A DNA stretch of 64,000 nucleotides from contig NZ_CP108081.1 in NCBI RefSeq assembly GCF_036182465.1, positions 6,634,001 through 6,698,000 on the forward strand, read 5' to 3'. This DNA comes from Streptomyces sp. NBC_00258 (GTDB lineage: Bacteria > Actinomycetota > Actinomycetes > Streptomycetales > Streptomycetaceae). The position numbers were made by a program, and so were the translations under genes. The notes beneath the pieces are model-generated. The model had not been told where the DNA came from and searched no databases. It saw nothing but the letters and a program-made list of their open reading frames with translations. How positions within the stretch are numbered: the stretch's first letter is position 1; the number at the start of each line of letters is the position of its first letter. Of the stretch, positions 57,478 through 64,000 are shown piece after piece.

Positions 57478-57927
57478 ATGGCTTCGAGCTCACGGGCCGG
57501 TGCCCGCGCCGACCACAACTTCCGGGCCGCGGGCCTCGACGACTTCGCCGGCTGGATCGAGGGACTGCTGCGCGTCCGGGGCTACGACATCGACAGCCCA
57601 CGCGGCGGCGGCCGTTCGAAGCTCGCCGACGACGCCGGGGTGCACCGGGCCGCCGTGAGCCGGCTGCTGCAGCGGCAGTCCATGCCCGACCTGGAGACGA
57701 TGCGGCGTATCGCGGCCGTACTCGGCGTGCCGCTGCGGGAGATGCTCATCCGTTCGGGCCGGCTCACCGAGGACGATCTGCCGGTGCCGGACAACGGGCG
57801 CCCCGCGGGCGGTGAGGACCGTCCGTGGCTGACCGCCGAGGAGGCCGCTCTCCGGATGGGTGTCCCGCCCGAACTGCGGTCGCTGTTCGCCAAGGTGGCC
57901 CAGCAGTTCCTGCCGGAGGGCGGCTGA
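57478..57927 (+). CDS. XRE-family transcriptional regulator (149 aa)
   Basis: Start ATG 57478 follows GAGGGGAGAG. Residues 20-90 are a lambda-repressor-like helix-turn-helix (GWIEGLLRVRGYDIDSPRGG, GRSKLADDAGVHRAAVSRLL, PDLETMRRIAAVLGVPLREM). The C-terminal part (LTEDDLPVP...LTAEEAALRMGVPPELRSLF) is short and helical. It is divergent from the zinc-ribbon/HTH unit, a switch-like arrangement. It probably represses its own promoter. Confidence 0.87.
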   Translation: MASSSRAGARADHNFRAAGLDDFAGWIEGLLRVRGYDIDSPRGGGRSKLADDAGVHRAAVSRLLQRQSMPDLETMRRIAAVLGVPLREMLIRSGRLTEDDLPVPDNGRPAGGEDRPWLTAEEAALRMGVPPELRSLFAKVAQQFLPEGG

Positions 57928-57997
57928 CGGCGAAGGGGTCGGGGACGGGGCCGGAGTGCTCGGGCCATTGGCCTGCGGGGCCTTGAGGGAGCGCGGC

Positions 57998-58363
57998 ATG
58001 GGAAATCCAGGAGGCGGCCCGGACGACGAGGCCGAACGCGTCTCCCGCCTGGTGGGCGAACTGCTCATCGGGCTCGGCGAGAAGGTCCGGGCGGCGGGAC
58101 CGGAGTCCGTCCGCGTCCTCACCGACGAAGAACTCCAACGGCATCAGCTGAACTGGTTCCGCGCGGGCTGGGACGAACATGCGAGGGCGACGGGCGGGGA
58201 GGGGGATCCGGCGGGCGGCCCGGCCGGTTGGGACGGGCAGGCCCGGCCCGGCTCGGATGTCTCCGGGCATCCCGACACCGAGGACTTCCCGGCCCCGCCC
58301 TCGGCCCGTCTCCTCCGTTTCCCGGAACGCCCGCCGGACGACGAGGGCGGGGGCCTGCGCTGA
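57998..58363 (+). CDS. Hypothetical protein (121 aa)
   Basis: It follows the XRE gene by 70 bp. GAGGGAG precedes the ATG at 57998. The first 60 residues are helical (AERVSRLVGELLIGLGEKVR; RVLTDEELQRHQLNWFRAGW), the rest is Gly/Pro/Asp-rich and disordered (DPAGGPAGWDGQARPGS). No family recognised; small acidic proteins downstream of XRE regulators are common in Streptomyces and may be signalling partners. Confidence 0.68.
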   Translation: MGNPGGGPDDEAERVSRLVGELLIGLGEKVRAAGPESVRVLTDEELQRHQLNWFRAGWDEHARATGGEGDPAGGPAGWDGQARPGSDVSGHPDTEDFPAPPSARLLRFPERPPDDEGGGLR

Positions 58364-58705
58364 CGGTCTTGGGTGGGGTGATCCCTGGTTTCTTTCGCCC
58401 CCGCCGCCCCTACCCATTCCCGTCACTACTCGGGGGCCAGCCCCCGAACCCCCGCTCCTCAAACGCCGGAGGGGCTGAAGATTTCGCAGCTCGGGCCGAC
58501 ACACTCAGCCCGTCCGGCGTTTGAGGACGAGGCCGTTCAGGCCGATTCCCACCCACCCACGGTCAACCCACCCACCCCGCCAGCGCTCACCCACTCAGCC
58601 CGTCCGGCGTTTGAGCACGAGCGCGTTCAGCGCGATACGGGGGTCTGGGGGCGGAGCCCCCAGGGATGGGAAGGGTAGGGGCGGCGGGGGCGAAGAACGC
58701 CCGGG
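58364..58705. repeat. 342-bp convergent gap built of CCGTCCGGCGTTTGAG repeats
   Basis: Two direct copies of TCAGCCCGTCCGGCGTTTGA (from 58505 and 58595) and one inverted copy (58457-58479, CTCAAACGCCGGAGGGGCTGA) fill the gap between the 121-aa gene and the MFS gene. The inverted copy and the first direct copy can form a long stem with a loop of about 25 nt. This element family is widespread at 3' ends in Streptomyces and probably ends transcripts. No gene is seen here. Confidence 0.8.
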
Positions 58706-60250
58706 TCAGCCCATGTGGGACGCGGCCGTGCCCTCGGCGTGTTGTTGGCGGCCCGCGTTGACGGCGAACGCCGTGACGACGAGACCGGCCAGGAACATCA
58801 CCGCGGCGGCGACGAACGCCATCGTGTAGCCGTGGGTCAGCGCCTCCCCGGCCCGGGACACAAGCCCGAAGTCCTTGATGGCAAGCCCCCGATACAGCGA
58901 CGCGGCAGCATCGGGCAGCTTCCCGTCGGCAGCCGACGTGGAGACCGTGGACAGAACGGCGAGCCCCAACGCCCCACCGATCTGCTGCGCGGTGTTCAGC
59001 AGCGCGGACGCGATCCCCGTGTCCAGGTGGTCGACCCCGCTCACCGCCCCGAGCGTCATCGGCACGAAACCCATGCCAAGACCGAGCGCGGTGACGAACA
59101 TCGCCGGCATGAGATGGGCCGCGTACGACGAGTCCGCCTCCAGCGTCGCGAACCACCCCATGCCCACCGCGGCGACCAACAGCCCCGGCCCGGCGATCAG
59201 CCGCGGGGCGAAGTGCGTGACCAGCTTGGAGCTGACTCCCGCCGCGGCGGCCATGCCGAAGCTGAACGGCAGATACGCGAAGCCGGTCTTGACGGGGCTG
59301 TAGCCCAGGATGAGCTGCATGTAGAGGGTCAGGAAGTAGAACGTGGCGAACATGCCCGCCCCGATGAACAGCATGGTGGCGTAGGAGCCGGTGCGGTTGC
59401 GGTCGCGGAACAGCCGCAGCGGCATCATCGGATGCGAGCTGCGGGACTGCAGGAAGAGGAAGACCGTCAGCAGGACGACGGCAGCGGTGAAGGACGCCAG
59501 GGTCAAGCCGCTGGTCCAGCCGTGCTCGCCGCCGCGGGTGATGCCGTGGACGAGGGCGATCAGACCGCCGGTGCCGGTGATGGCGCCGGGCACGTCAAGC
59601 CGGCCCGGGTGGCGTTCGGCCTCGACGAGGGTGCGGGTGCCGGCCAGGACGGCCAGGCCGATGGGGATGTTGACGAAGAACACCCAGCGCCAGTCCAGCA
59701 GGTCGGTGAGCGTGCCGCCGAGGAGGAGACCGACGGTGGCGCCGACGCCGCCCATGGCCGCGTACACGCCCATCGCGGTGTTGCGGGGCCTGCCCACCGG
59801 GAACGTGGTGGTGATCAGGGCCAGTGCGCTGGGCGCGGCGAGCGCGGCGCCGACGCCCTGCAGGACGCGGGCGCCGATCAGCAGGCCCTCGTTCGGGGCC
59901 AGGCCGCCCAGCAGAGAGGCCAGGGTGAAGACGATGATGCCCACCTGGAACATGCGCCGCCGGCCGAAGAGGTCGCCGGCCTTGCCGCCGAGCAGGAGCA
60001 GCCCGCCGAAGGCCAGCGCGTACGAGTTGACGATCCAGGCGAGGTTCGCGTCGGAGACGCCGAGGTCGGTCTGGATGGCGGGCAGGGCGATGTTCGTGAT
60101 GGTGGCGTCGAGTACGACCATCAGCTGGGCCGCCGCGATGACGACCAGGGCGAGGCCGAGGTGGCGGCCTGGGGGTGGGGTGCCGGTGCCGGTGCCGGTG
60201 CCGGTTTCCGGGCGTGCGGGAGTGGTGACAGCTGTGCTGTCCGCAGACAT
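58706..60250 (-). CDS. MFS drug exporter, EmrB/QacA type (514 aa)
   Basis: Proton-driven efflux pump with 14 predicted membrane helices (DHA2 family). The N-terminal tail (residues 1-30) is Thr/Gly-rich. Motifs: helix 1 QLMVVLDATITNIALPAIQT; motif A GGKAGDLFGRRRMFQVG between helices 2 and 3; motif C region AMGGVGATVGLLLGGTLTDL in helix 5; antiporter-type start of helix 7. The ATG at 60250 follows GGAGTTCCTCC. No TetR regulator is adjacent, but palindromes at 60420-60515 look like operators. Confidence 0.92.
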   Translation of the reverse strand: MSADSTAVTTPARPETGTGTGTGTPPPGRHLGLALVVIAAAQLMVVLDATITNIALPAIQTDLGVSDANLAWIVNSYALAFGGLLLLGGKAGDLFGRRRMFQVGIIVFTLASLLGGLAPNEGLLIGARVLQGVGAALAAPSALALITTTFPVGRPRNTAMGVYAAMGGVGATVGLLLGGTLTDLLDWRWVFFVNIPIGLAVLAGTRTLVEAERHPGRLDVPGAITGTGGLIALVHGITRGGEHGWTSGLTLASFTAAVVLLTVFLFLQSRSSHPMMPLRLFRDRNRTGSYATMLFIGAGMFATFYFLTLYMQLILGYSPVKTGFAYLPFSFGMAAAAGVSSKLVTHFAPRLIAGPGLLVAAVGMGWFATLEADSSYAAHLMPAMFVTALGLGMGFVPMTLGAVSGVDHLDTGIASALLNTAQQIGGALGLAVLSTVSTSAADGKLPDAAASLYRGLAIKDFGLVSRAGEALTHGYTMAFVAAAVMFLAGLVVTAFAVNAGRQQHAEGTAASHMG

Positions 60251-60419
60251 GGAGGAACTCCAGAGGGATGGGCTGAGAACCGAAGCGGAAAAGGGCGCGC
60301 TGGGTCGACGGTGGACGAGAACACCCGCGATGCAATCCGAGCGGGGCTGCCGTCTGTGGCACGCCTGCCTGACTCGGGACGAAGCCCAAACGTAGCAGTC
60401 GGTTTTCGCCGGGAGGGGC

Positions 60420-60435
60420 GAGAATCCGCATTCTC
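60420..60435. promoter_or_regulatory. Operator-like palindrome GAGAAT-CCGC-ATTCTC
   Basis: Perfect 6-bp half-sites around 4 bp, with a further half-site-like GTTCTCA at 60443-60449. It lies 170 bp upstream of the MFS exporter start, on the correct side for its promoter. TetR or MarR-type regulators bind sites of this form. Confidence 0.5.
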
Positions 60436-60476
60436 AAAATGTGGTTCTCATCCCCCTTGACGGGGCGATCTGCATT

Positions 60477-60515
60477 GTGAGCACTGGGGAATTCAATTCC
60501 GCCGTGAGTGCTCAC
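60477..60515. promoter_or_regulatory. Nested palindrome upstream of MFS gene
   Basis: Outer arms GTGAGCACT (60477-60485) and AGTGCTCAC (60507-60515) are perfect. Inside them is a second perfect palindrome, GGAATT-C-AATTCC (60488-60500). It could be a double operator, or the transcript end of the 60674 gene. The nesting is unusual. Confidence 0.5.
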
Positions 60516-60660
60516 ACTCCGAGCCGTTCTGTCAAATGCGGGCAGGGCCCGATGTGGTGTCGTCCCTGGCCGGAAGGGGTGGGCGCTTCTCCGGCGGGAA
60601 CACCGCCCACCCTCTCCCGTGAATCACGAACCTCTTTGAACCCTTTGCCGTGAACCCCTT

Positions 60661-60690
60661 TGTCAGGGGGCTGTCAGGGGGCTGTCAGGA
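60661..60690. repeat. 11-bp tandem repeat at a stop codon
   Basis: TGTCAGGGGGC occurs twice in a row (60661-60671, 60672-60682) and a third copy decays after TGTCAGGA. The stop codon of the 60674 gene falls inside the second unit, so slippage here would extend or change the C-terminus. Confidence 0.8.
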
Positions 60691-61171
60691 AGGCCGGATC
60701 GGCAGAGGCCGGGCGGCACGCCGTCGGCTCGTCGAAGATCTCGGCGAGGTCGCAGGCCAGGTCGTCGTCCCAGTCGGCGGCGTCGGCGCCGGTCCAGTCC
60801 TCCACGGCGGTGACCCCCTGCTCCTTCGTTTCCGACGGCGCCACCTGAGCCGTCTGCTCCTTCTGCGCCGGCTGTTCCACGGGCAGCTTCGGCGGGGCCT
60901 GGAGCCAGCTGTCGAGGTCGCGTTCCGTGTAGGTCTCGACGCAGGCGACGATCGCCTCGCGGAGCGTGCCGGTACCGGTGAGCCCGGCGAGCGAGGGCCA
61001 GTCGACGGCGCACGGGTCGGGGGCGGGCTCGGGTACGGGCAGGGGCGCGCCCGGCGCCACGGCACCTGCGTCGGCCGTCGTGGCCGTCGTGGCCATCGCG
61101 GGCGTACCGGCCGTCACGGCCAGGCAGCCCGCCGCCAGGAGAGGTATGAGGCATCGAGAGAGCGTGCGCAT
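60674..61171 (-). CDS. Secreted small acidic protein (165 aa)
   Basis: The ATG at 61171 (MRTLSRCLIPLLAAGCLAVT) follows CTGGAG and opens a signal peptide ending AMATT. The mature protein has a Pro/Ala-rich stretch (GAPLPVPEPAPDPCAVDWPS), a helical centre with two Cys (GTLREAIVACVETYTERDLD), a Gln/Glu linker and an acidic C-terminus (DWTGADAADWDDDLACDLAE). No family recognised. It is probably extracellular with one or two disulfides. Confidence 0.75.
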   Translation of the reverse strand: MRTLSRCLIPLLAAGCLAVTAGTPAMATTATTADAGAVAPGAPLPVPEPAPDPCAVDWPSLAGLTGTGTLREAIVACVETYTERDLDSWLQAPPKLPVEQPAQKEQTAQVAPSETKEQGVTAVEDWTGADAADWDDDLACDLAEIFDEPTACRPASADPAFLTAP

Positions 61172-61541
61172 GGGGACTCCAGAGTGAGTGTGGACACGGG
61201 CGGGACGAGCTGCCTGGTTCCGGCGACTGCTCCCGGCACCTCCTCCCAGCAACTTCCGAGAGCCGCGCCACCGCAATCCGTACGCGGCCGAACAGGTGCC
61301 CGCACTGACCCGGACGTGGTGTTCTGGGCGCTTCCGCCCAGGTCCGCCCCACCCTCGACCCCCTCGTACGACCGGTCTGTGGACCCCTGCCCGACGGATT
61401 TCCCCTACATCACCCCGGTCTCTCCACAGGTTTCTGTTGCGATCTCGTTAGCAGTTACTCCTTGACGCACCGGGAACCCCCACGTTGGCTTTTGTCACCT
61501 GGGCCCGCACGGTTGCGCCCTCGTCCGGAAGGCACCCGAAA
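61172..61541. other. 370-bp divergent region without clear elements
   Basis: It lies between the secreted acidic protein (minus) and the sugar-binding lipoprotein (plus). Only a T-rich patch near 61430-61460 (GTTGCGATCTCGTTAGCAGT) stands out as possible promoter DNA. No inverted repeat or reading frame is convincing. Confidence 0.4.
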
Positions 61542-62654
61542 GTGAACAGCGCCATACGTCGTACCGCCGTAGCCGTCTCGGCTTCCACGATGACCCTCAT
61601 GCTCGCCGCATGCGGAGTACTGGACGGGAGCAGTGACGGCGGCGAGGCGAGCCCGACCAGGGGCGACGACATCACGGTGGGGCTGCTGCTGCCGGAGAAG
61701 TCGAACTCCCGCTACGAGAAGTTCGACTACCCCATCATCAAGGAGAAGGTCTCCACGCTGACCGGAGGCAAGGGCAAGGTCGTCTACGAGAACGCCGAGC
61801 AGGACGCGGCCGAGCAGAACAAGCAGCTCGCGCGGATGGTGGAGGCCAAGGTCGACGTGCTCCTCGTGGACGCGGTGGACTCCAAGGCCATCGCCTCCGG
61901 GGTGAAGCAGGCCAAGGAGGCGGGGATTCCCGTCATCGCGTACGACAGGCTGGCCGAGGGGCCGATCGACGCGTACGTCTCGTTCGACAACGAGGCGGTC
62001 GGGCAGGTGCAGGGCCGGGCCCTCGCCGACGAGCTCACCGGCGGCAAGACGCAGAAGATCGTCATGATGAACGGCGCGGTGACGGACCCGAACGCCGCCC
62101 AGTTCAAGGACGGCGCCCTCGGTGAGCTCAGCGGCAAGGTGACCATCGCCAAGTCGTACGACACCAAGGACTGGAAGCCGGCCAACGCCCGGGCCAACAT
62201 GATGGCGGCGATCTCCGCCATCGGCGCCGACAACATCGCGGGCGTGTACTCCGCCAACGACGGCATGGCCGGCGGCATCATCTCCGCGCTGAAGGCCGCC
62301 GGGGTCACCGACCTGCCGCCGATCACCGGCCAGGACGCGGAGCTGGACGCGGTGCAGCGCGTCGTCATCGGCGACCAGTTCATGAGCGTCTACAAGCCGT
62401 ACCCGCAGGAGGCCGAGACCGCCGCCGAGATGGCCGTGGCCGTCGTCCGCGGCTTCGGTATCGAGTTCGACTCGCTGACCCCCGACAAGGTCACCAGCCC
62501 CACGGACAAGAACATCCCGGCCAACCTGCTCCAGGTCTCCGCCCTGACCAAGAGCACCATCGAGTCGACGGTCATCCAGGACGGCATCTACACGGCCGAC
62601 CAGATCTGCACGGCCAAGTACAAGACGGCCTGCGACTCCCTCGGCATCAAGTAG
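61542..62654 (+). CDS. Sugar ABC transporter substrate-binding lipoprotein (370 aa)
   Basis: Type 1 periplasmic-binding-protein fold, xylose/ribose-binding type (XylF-like). The GTG at 61542 has GGAAGG upstream. Lipobox LAACG is at about residue 24. The ligand-site strands include VGLLLPEKSNSRYEKFDYPI, ENAEQDAAEQNKQLARMVEA, DVLLVDAVDSKAIASGVKQA, IPVIAYDRLAEGPIDAYVSF and ITGQDAELDAVQRVVIGDQF. It would present a pentose or similar sugar to a permease, but no permease or ATPase gene is adjacent, so it is an orphan or serves a distant system. Confidence 0.88.
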   Translation: MNSAIRRTAVAVSASTMTLMLAACGVLDGSSDGGEASPTRGDDITVGLLLPEKSNSRYEKFDYPIIKEKVSTLTGGKGKVVYENAEQDAAEQNKQLARMVEAKVDVLLVDAVDSKAIASGVKQAKEAGIPVIAYDRLAEGPIDAYVSFDNEAVGQVQGRALADELTGGKTQKIVMMNGAVTDPNAAQFKDGALGELSGKVTIAKSYDTKDWKPANARANMMAAISAIGADNIAGVYSANDGMAGGIISALKAAGVTDLPPITGQDAELDAVQRVVIGDQFMSVYKPYPQEAETAAEMAVAVVRGFGIEFDSLTPDKVTSPTDKNIPANLLQVSALTKSTIESTVIQDGIYTADQICTAKYKTACDSLGIK

Positions 62655-62694
62655 CACCTTGTGCGGTGCGTGGTCGACGCGCGTAACCGGGACG

Positions 62695-62734
62695 GTTCGG
62701 GGGGTTTCCCACATCTGTGGAAAACCCCCTGAAC
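62695..62734. terminator. Terminator between lipoprotein and transglutaminase genes
   Basis: GTTC-GGGGGGTTTCCCACA pairs with TGTGG-AAAACCCCCTGAAC around a 2-nt loop, with minor bulges. It lies between convergent genes and could serve both. Confidence 0.85.
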
Positions 62735-62776
62735 CTCTGGGCCCACGGGCGCCGGGAACTCATGCTCCCCAGGAAC

Positions 62777-63655
62777 TCACGCCACCCGGGTGAACTCCAC
62801 CGTCACCTCCGGCGGTCCCCCGGCCACCCCTCGGTAGATCCCCTTGTGCGGGGTCACGTCGTCGTAGTCGCGGCCCCGGCCCACGACGACGTGGGACTCG
62901 TTGGCGCGGGTGCGGTTGGTGGGGTCGTGGCCGGTCCAGTCGCCTGCCCAGTACTCGATCCAGGCGTGGCTCTGGCCGGCGACGGGGCGGTGCAGTTCCG
63001 CGTCCCGCTCGGGGTGCAGGTAACCGGACACGTAGCGGGTCGGCAGGCCCAGTGCACGCAGGAGCCCGGCCGTCAGGTGGGCTATGTCCTGGCAGACGCC
63101 CGCCCCCTGCTCCCAGGCCTCGGCGGGGCTGGTGTTCACGCCGGTGGAGCCCGGGATGTACGAGACCCGGTCGGCGACCAGGTCCGAGACCGCGACCGCC
63201 GTCTCGTGCGGGTCCAGGCCCGCGGCCGCCGTGCGGGCCCGCTCCACCAGCTCCTCGGGGACGGTCGTACGGGAGGTCTGGACCGCGTGTTCCAGCAGGC
63301 GGGAGTTCGCCACCTGGTCGGCCACCTCGGCCCAGGTCGGGGCCGGTGGCAGGTCGGCCGGCGGTGACGTCTCCACCAGGCTCACCGCAGTGATCGTCAG
63401 ATCCTCGTGCGGCTCCATCAGGTCGAAGCCGGTGACCTGGGTGCCCCAGTAGTCCCAGTACGACCAGGTCGGTGTGGACGGGTTGACCAGGACGCGGGCG
63501 TCCAGGGTCGTCTGGCCCGGCAGCGTCAGCGGGGTCATACGGACCTCGTTGTGGGAGCGGACCGCGGCCTGTGCGTACGAGACGCGGGTGATGTGCCGGA
63601 TGCGGAGCCGACGTGTCATCGGCGCGTTCGTGTTCATGTTCACGCTCGTGTTCAT
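62777..63655 (-). CDS. Transglutaminase-like protein (292 aa)
   Basis: Transglutaminase-family protein, often paired with an alpha-E protein and a circularly permuted ATP-grasp gene. The N-terminal beta domain (residues 5-140) has IRHITRVSYAQAAVRSHNEV and SYWDYWGTQVTGFDLMEPHE. The catalytic part has Cys in EQGAGVCQDIAHLTAGLLRA, His in VAGQSHAWIEYWAGDWTGHD and Asp in GHDPTNRTRANE. I choose the ATG at 63655 because GGAG is 7 nt upstream; a GTG at 63661 is too close. The start region is duplicated (63631-63666). Likely protein cross-linking or hydrolase activity in the cytoplasm. Confidence 0.9.
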   Translation of the reverse strand: MNTSVNMNTNAPMTRRLRIRHITRVSYAQAAVRSHNEVRMTPLTLPGQTTLDARVLVNPSTPTWSYWDYWGTQVTGFDLMEPHEDLTITAVSLVETSPPADLPPAPTWAEVADQVANSRLLEHAVQTSRTTVPEELVERARTAAAGLDPHETAVAVSDLVADRVSYIPGSTGVNTSPAEAWEQGAGVCQDIAHLTAGLLRALGLPTRYVSGYLHPERDAELHRPVAGQSHAWIEYWAGDWTGHDPTNRTRANESHVVVGRGRDYDDVTPHKGIYRGVAGGPPEVTVEFTRVA

Positions 63656-63666
63656 GTTCACGCTCC
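63631..63666. repeat. 18-bp tandem duplication at a start codon
   Basis: Two copies of TGTTCATGTTCACGCTCG (the last base differs) lie at 63631-63648 and 63649-63666. They give two successive VNMNT segments and two start sites in frame, while the alpha-E stop sits in the second copy. A recent slippage duplication is likely. Confidence 0.85.
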
Positions 63667-64000
63667 TTCCTGGGCCCACTCGACGGGCCCCTGGTACGGG
63701 AAGAACCTCTCCGCGACCGCCTCGGCGGAGGCCATGCACGACGTCTGCAACTCCCGCAGCAGGGAGGGGAGTACGTCCTCCAGGGCCGTCGAGTCCAGGT
63801 ATTCCAGGCGGGTGCGCATCCTGCCGATCGGGCGGCGCGCCGGGTCCTGGCGCGGGCGGCCGAGCGCTGCCAGGCACTCCTCCGCCGTGGTCAGCGCGTG
63901 CAGCACCGAACGCGGGAACTCCCGGTCCATGATGAGGAACTCGGCCACCCGGGCCGTGTCCCCGAAACCGCCGTACACCCGCGCGTACGCCTCGTCCGCC
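63658..64000 (-). CDS. Alpha-E domain protein, cut by the right edge
   Basis: Only the C-terminal 113 residues are in the window. They include ADEAYARVYGGFGDTARVAE, EFLIMDREFPRSVLHALTTA and TSCMASAEAVAERFFPYQGP, the conserved end of DUF403/alpha-E proteins. These act with the transglutaminase partner downstream and, usually, an ATP-grasp enzyme upstream, which is outside the window. The stop nearly abuts the transglutaminase start, so the two are co-transcribed. Confidence 0.9.
   Translation of the reverse strand, partial: ADEAYARVYGGFGDTARVAEFLIMDREFPRSVLHALTTAEECLAALGRPRQDPARRPIGRMRTRLEYLDSTALEDVLPSLLRELQTSCMASAEAVAERFFPYQGPVEWAQEGA

Larger units (their letters stand above)
60251..60673. 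promoter_or_regulatory. 423-bp region upstream of the MFS gene
   Basis: It contains the operator-like palindromes at 60420-60435 and 60477-60515 and a moderately AT-rich patch (60400-60500), which suggest the MFS promoter lies near 60390-60440. No coding sequence is supported. The part next to the 60674 gene (60520-60660) shows nothing distinctive. Confidence 0.5.

Noticed and set aside
56374..57927. Prophage or integrative element
   Set aside because: The divergent XRE/HTH layout is phage-like, but there is no integrase, tRNA target, attachment repeat or phage structural gene nearby.

Overview
The window is high-GC actinobacterial DNA, almost certainly a Streptomyces chromosome. The grounds are GC-rich third positions, frequent GTG/TTG starts, ATGA/GTGA gene overlaps, very rare TTA codons, a dnaK-grpE-dnaJ-hspR operon with HspR (HAIR) operators, and a complete Streptomyces-type extracellular contractile injection system (eCIS) locus. 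I count 53 protein genes (two cut by the window edges), one gene relic, and no rRNA, tRNA or CRISPR array.

Layout. (1) 1-6977, minus strand: five tandem secreted or lipoprotein FG-GAP (integrin alpha-like, calcium-binding) beta-propeller proteins; a sixth is at 43859-45247. (2) 7462-10737, plus strand: an operon of a signal-peptide-less DUF1906 glycoside-hydrolase-like protein, a small membrane protein and a Tat-exported protein, closed by a perfect 42-bp palindromic terminator. (3) 10845-37336: the eCIS locus. The structural operon runs on the minus strand from 25410 to 10845: sheath, inner tube, a 166-aa CPHC protein, a 52-aa DUF6760 protein, a 1222-aa low-complexity protein, a second tube-like protein, a LysM baseplate protein, a VgrG-like spike, gp25, a gpJ-like baseplate protein, a gpI-like tail protein and a zinc-ribbon/transmembrane/discoidin protein resembling the membrane adaptor CisA. 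Around it lie a DUF4157 effector-like protein, two tandem paralogous membrane proteins with different carbohydrate-binding tails, the AAA+ ATPase and DUF4255 proteins, and two divergent LuxR-type regulators, one of which carries a TTA codon. (4) 37376-47611: a large secreted subtilisin, a YtrA-type GntR/ABC operon, a SnoaL-like protein behind a MerR-type promoter, the sixth FG-GAP lipoprotein and an EtfD-like membrane Fe-S oxidoreductase. (5) 48025-52314: the DnaK chaperone operon. (6) 52527-64000: mixed genes, including a secreted HAF-like protein, a methyltransferase, several small regulators (with a LexA-like box), an MFS exporter, an orphan sugar-binding lipoprotein, and a transglutaminase/alpha-E pair at the right edge.

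How the parts fit. The eCIS genes should build a phage-tail-like particle. In Streptomyces these particles are known to stay in the cytoplasm and to act in regulated cell death. Three predicted single-pass membrane proteins here end in carbohydrate-binding-like domains, so a membrane and cell-wall docking apparatus is plausible. Regulation probably enters through the LuxR pair, with bldA (tRNA-Leu UUA) supplying developmental timing. The most novel signal is a short VQR motif. It occurs about 19 times in the 1222-aa low-complexity protein and again in the DUF4157 protein, which suggests a docking or processing code.
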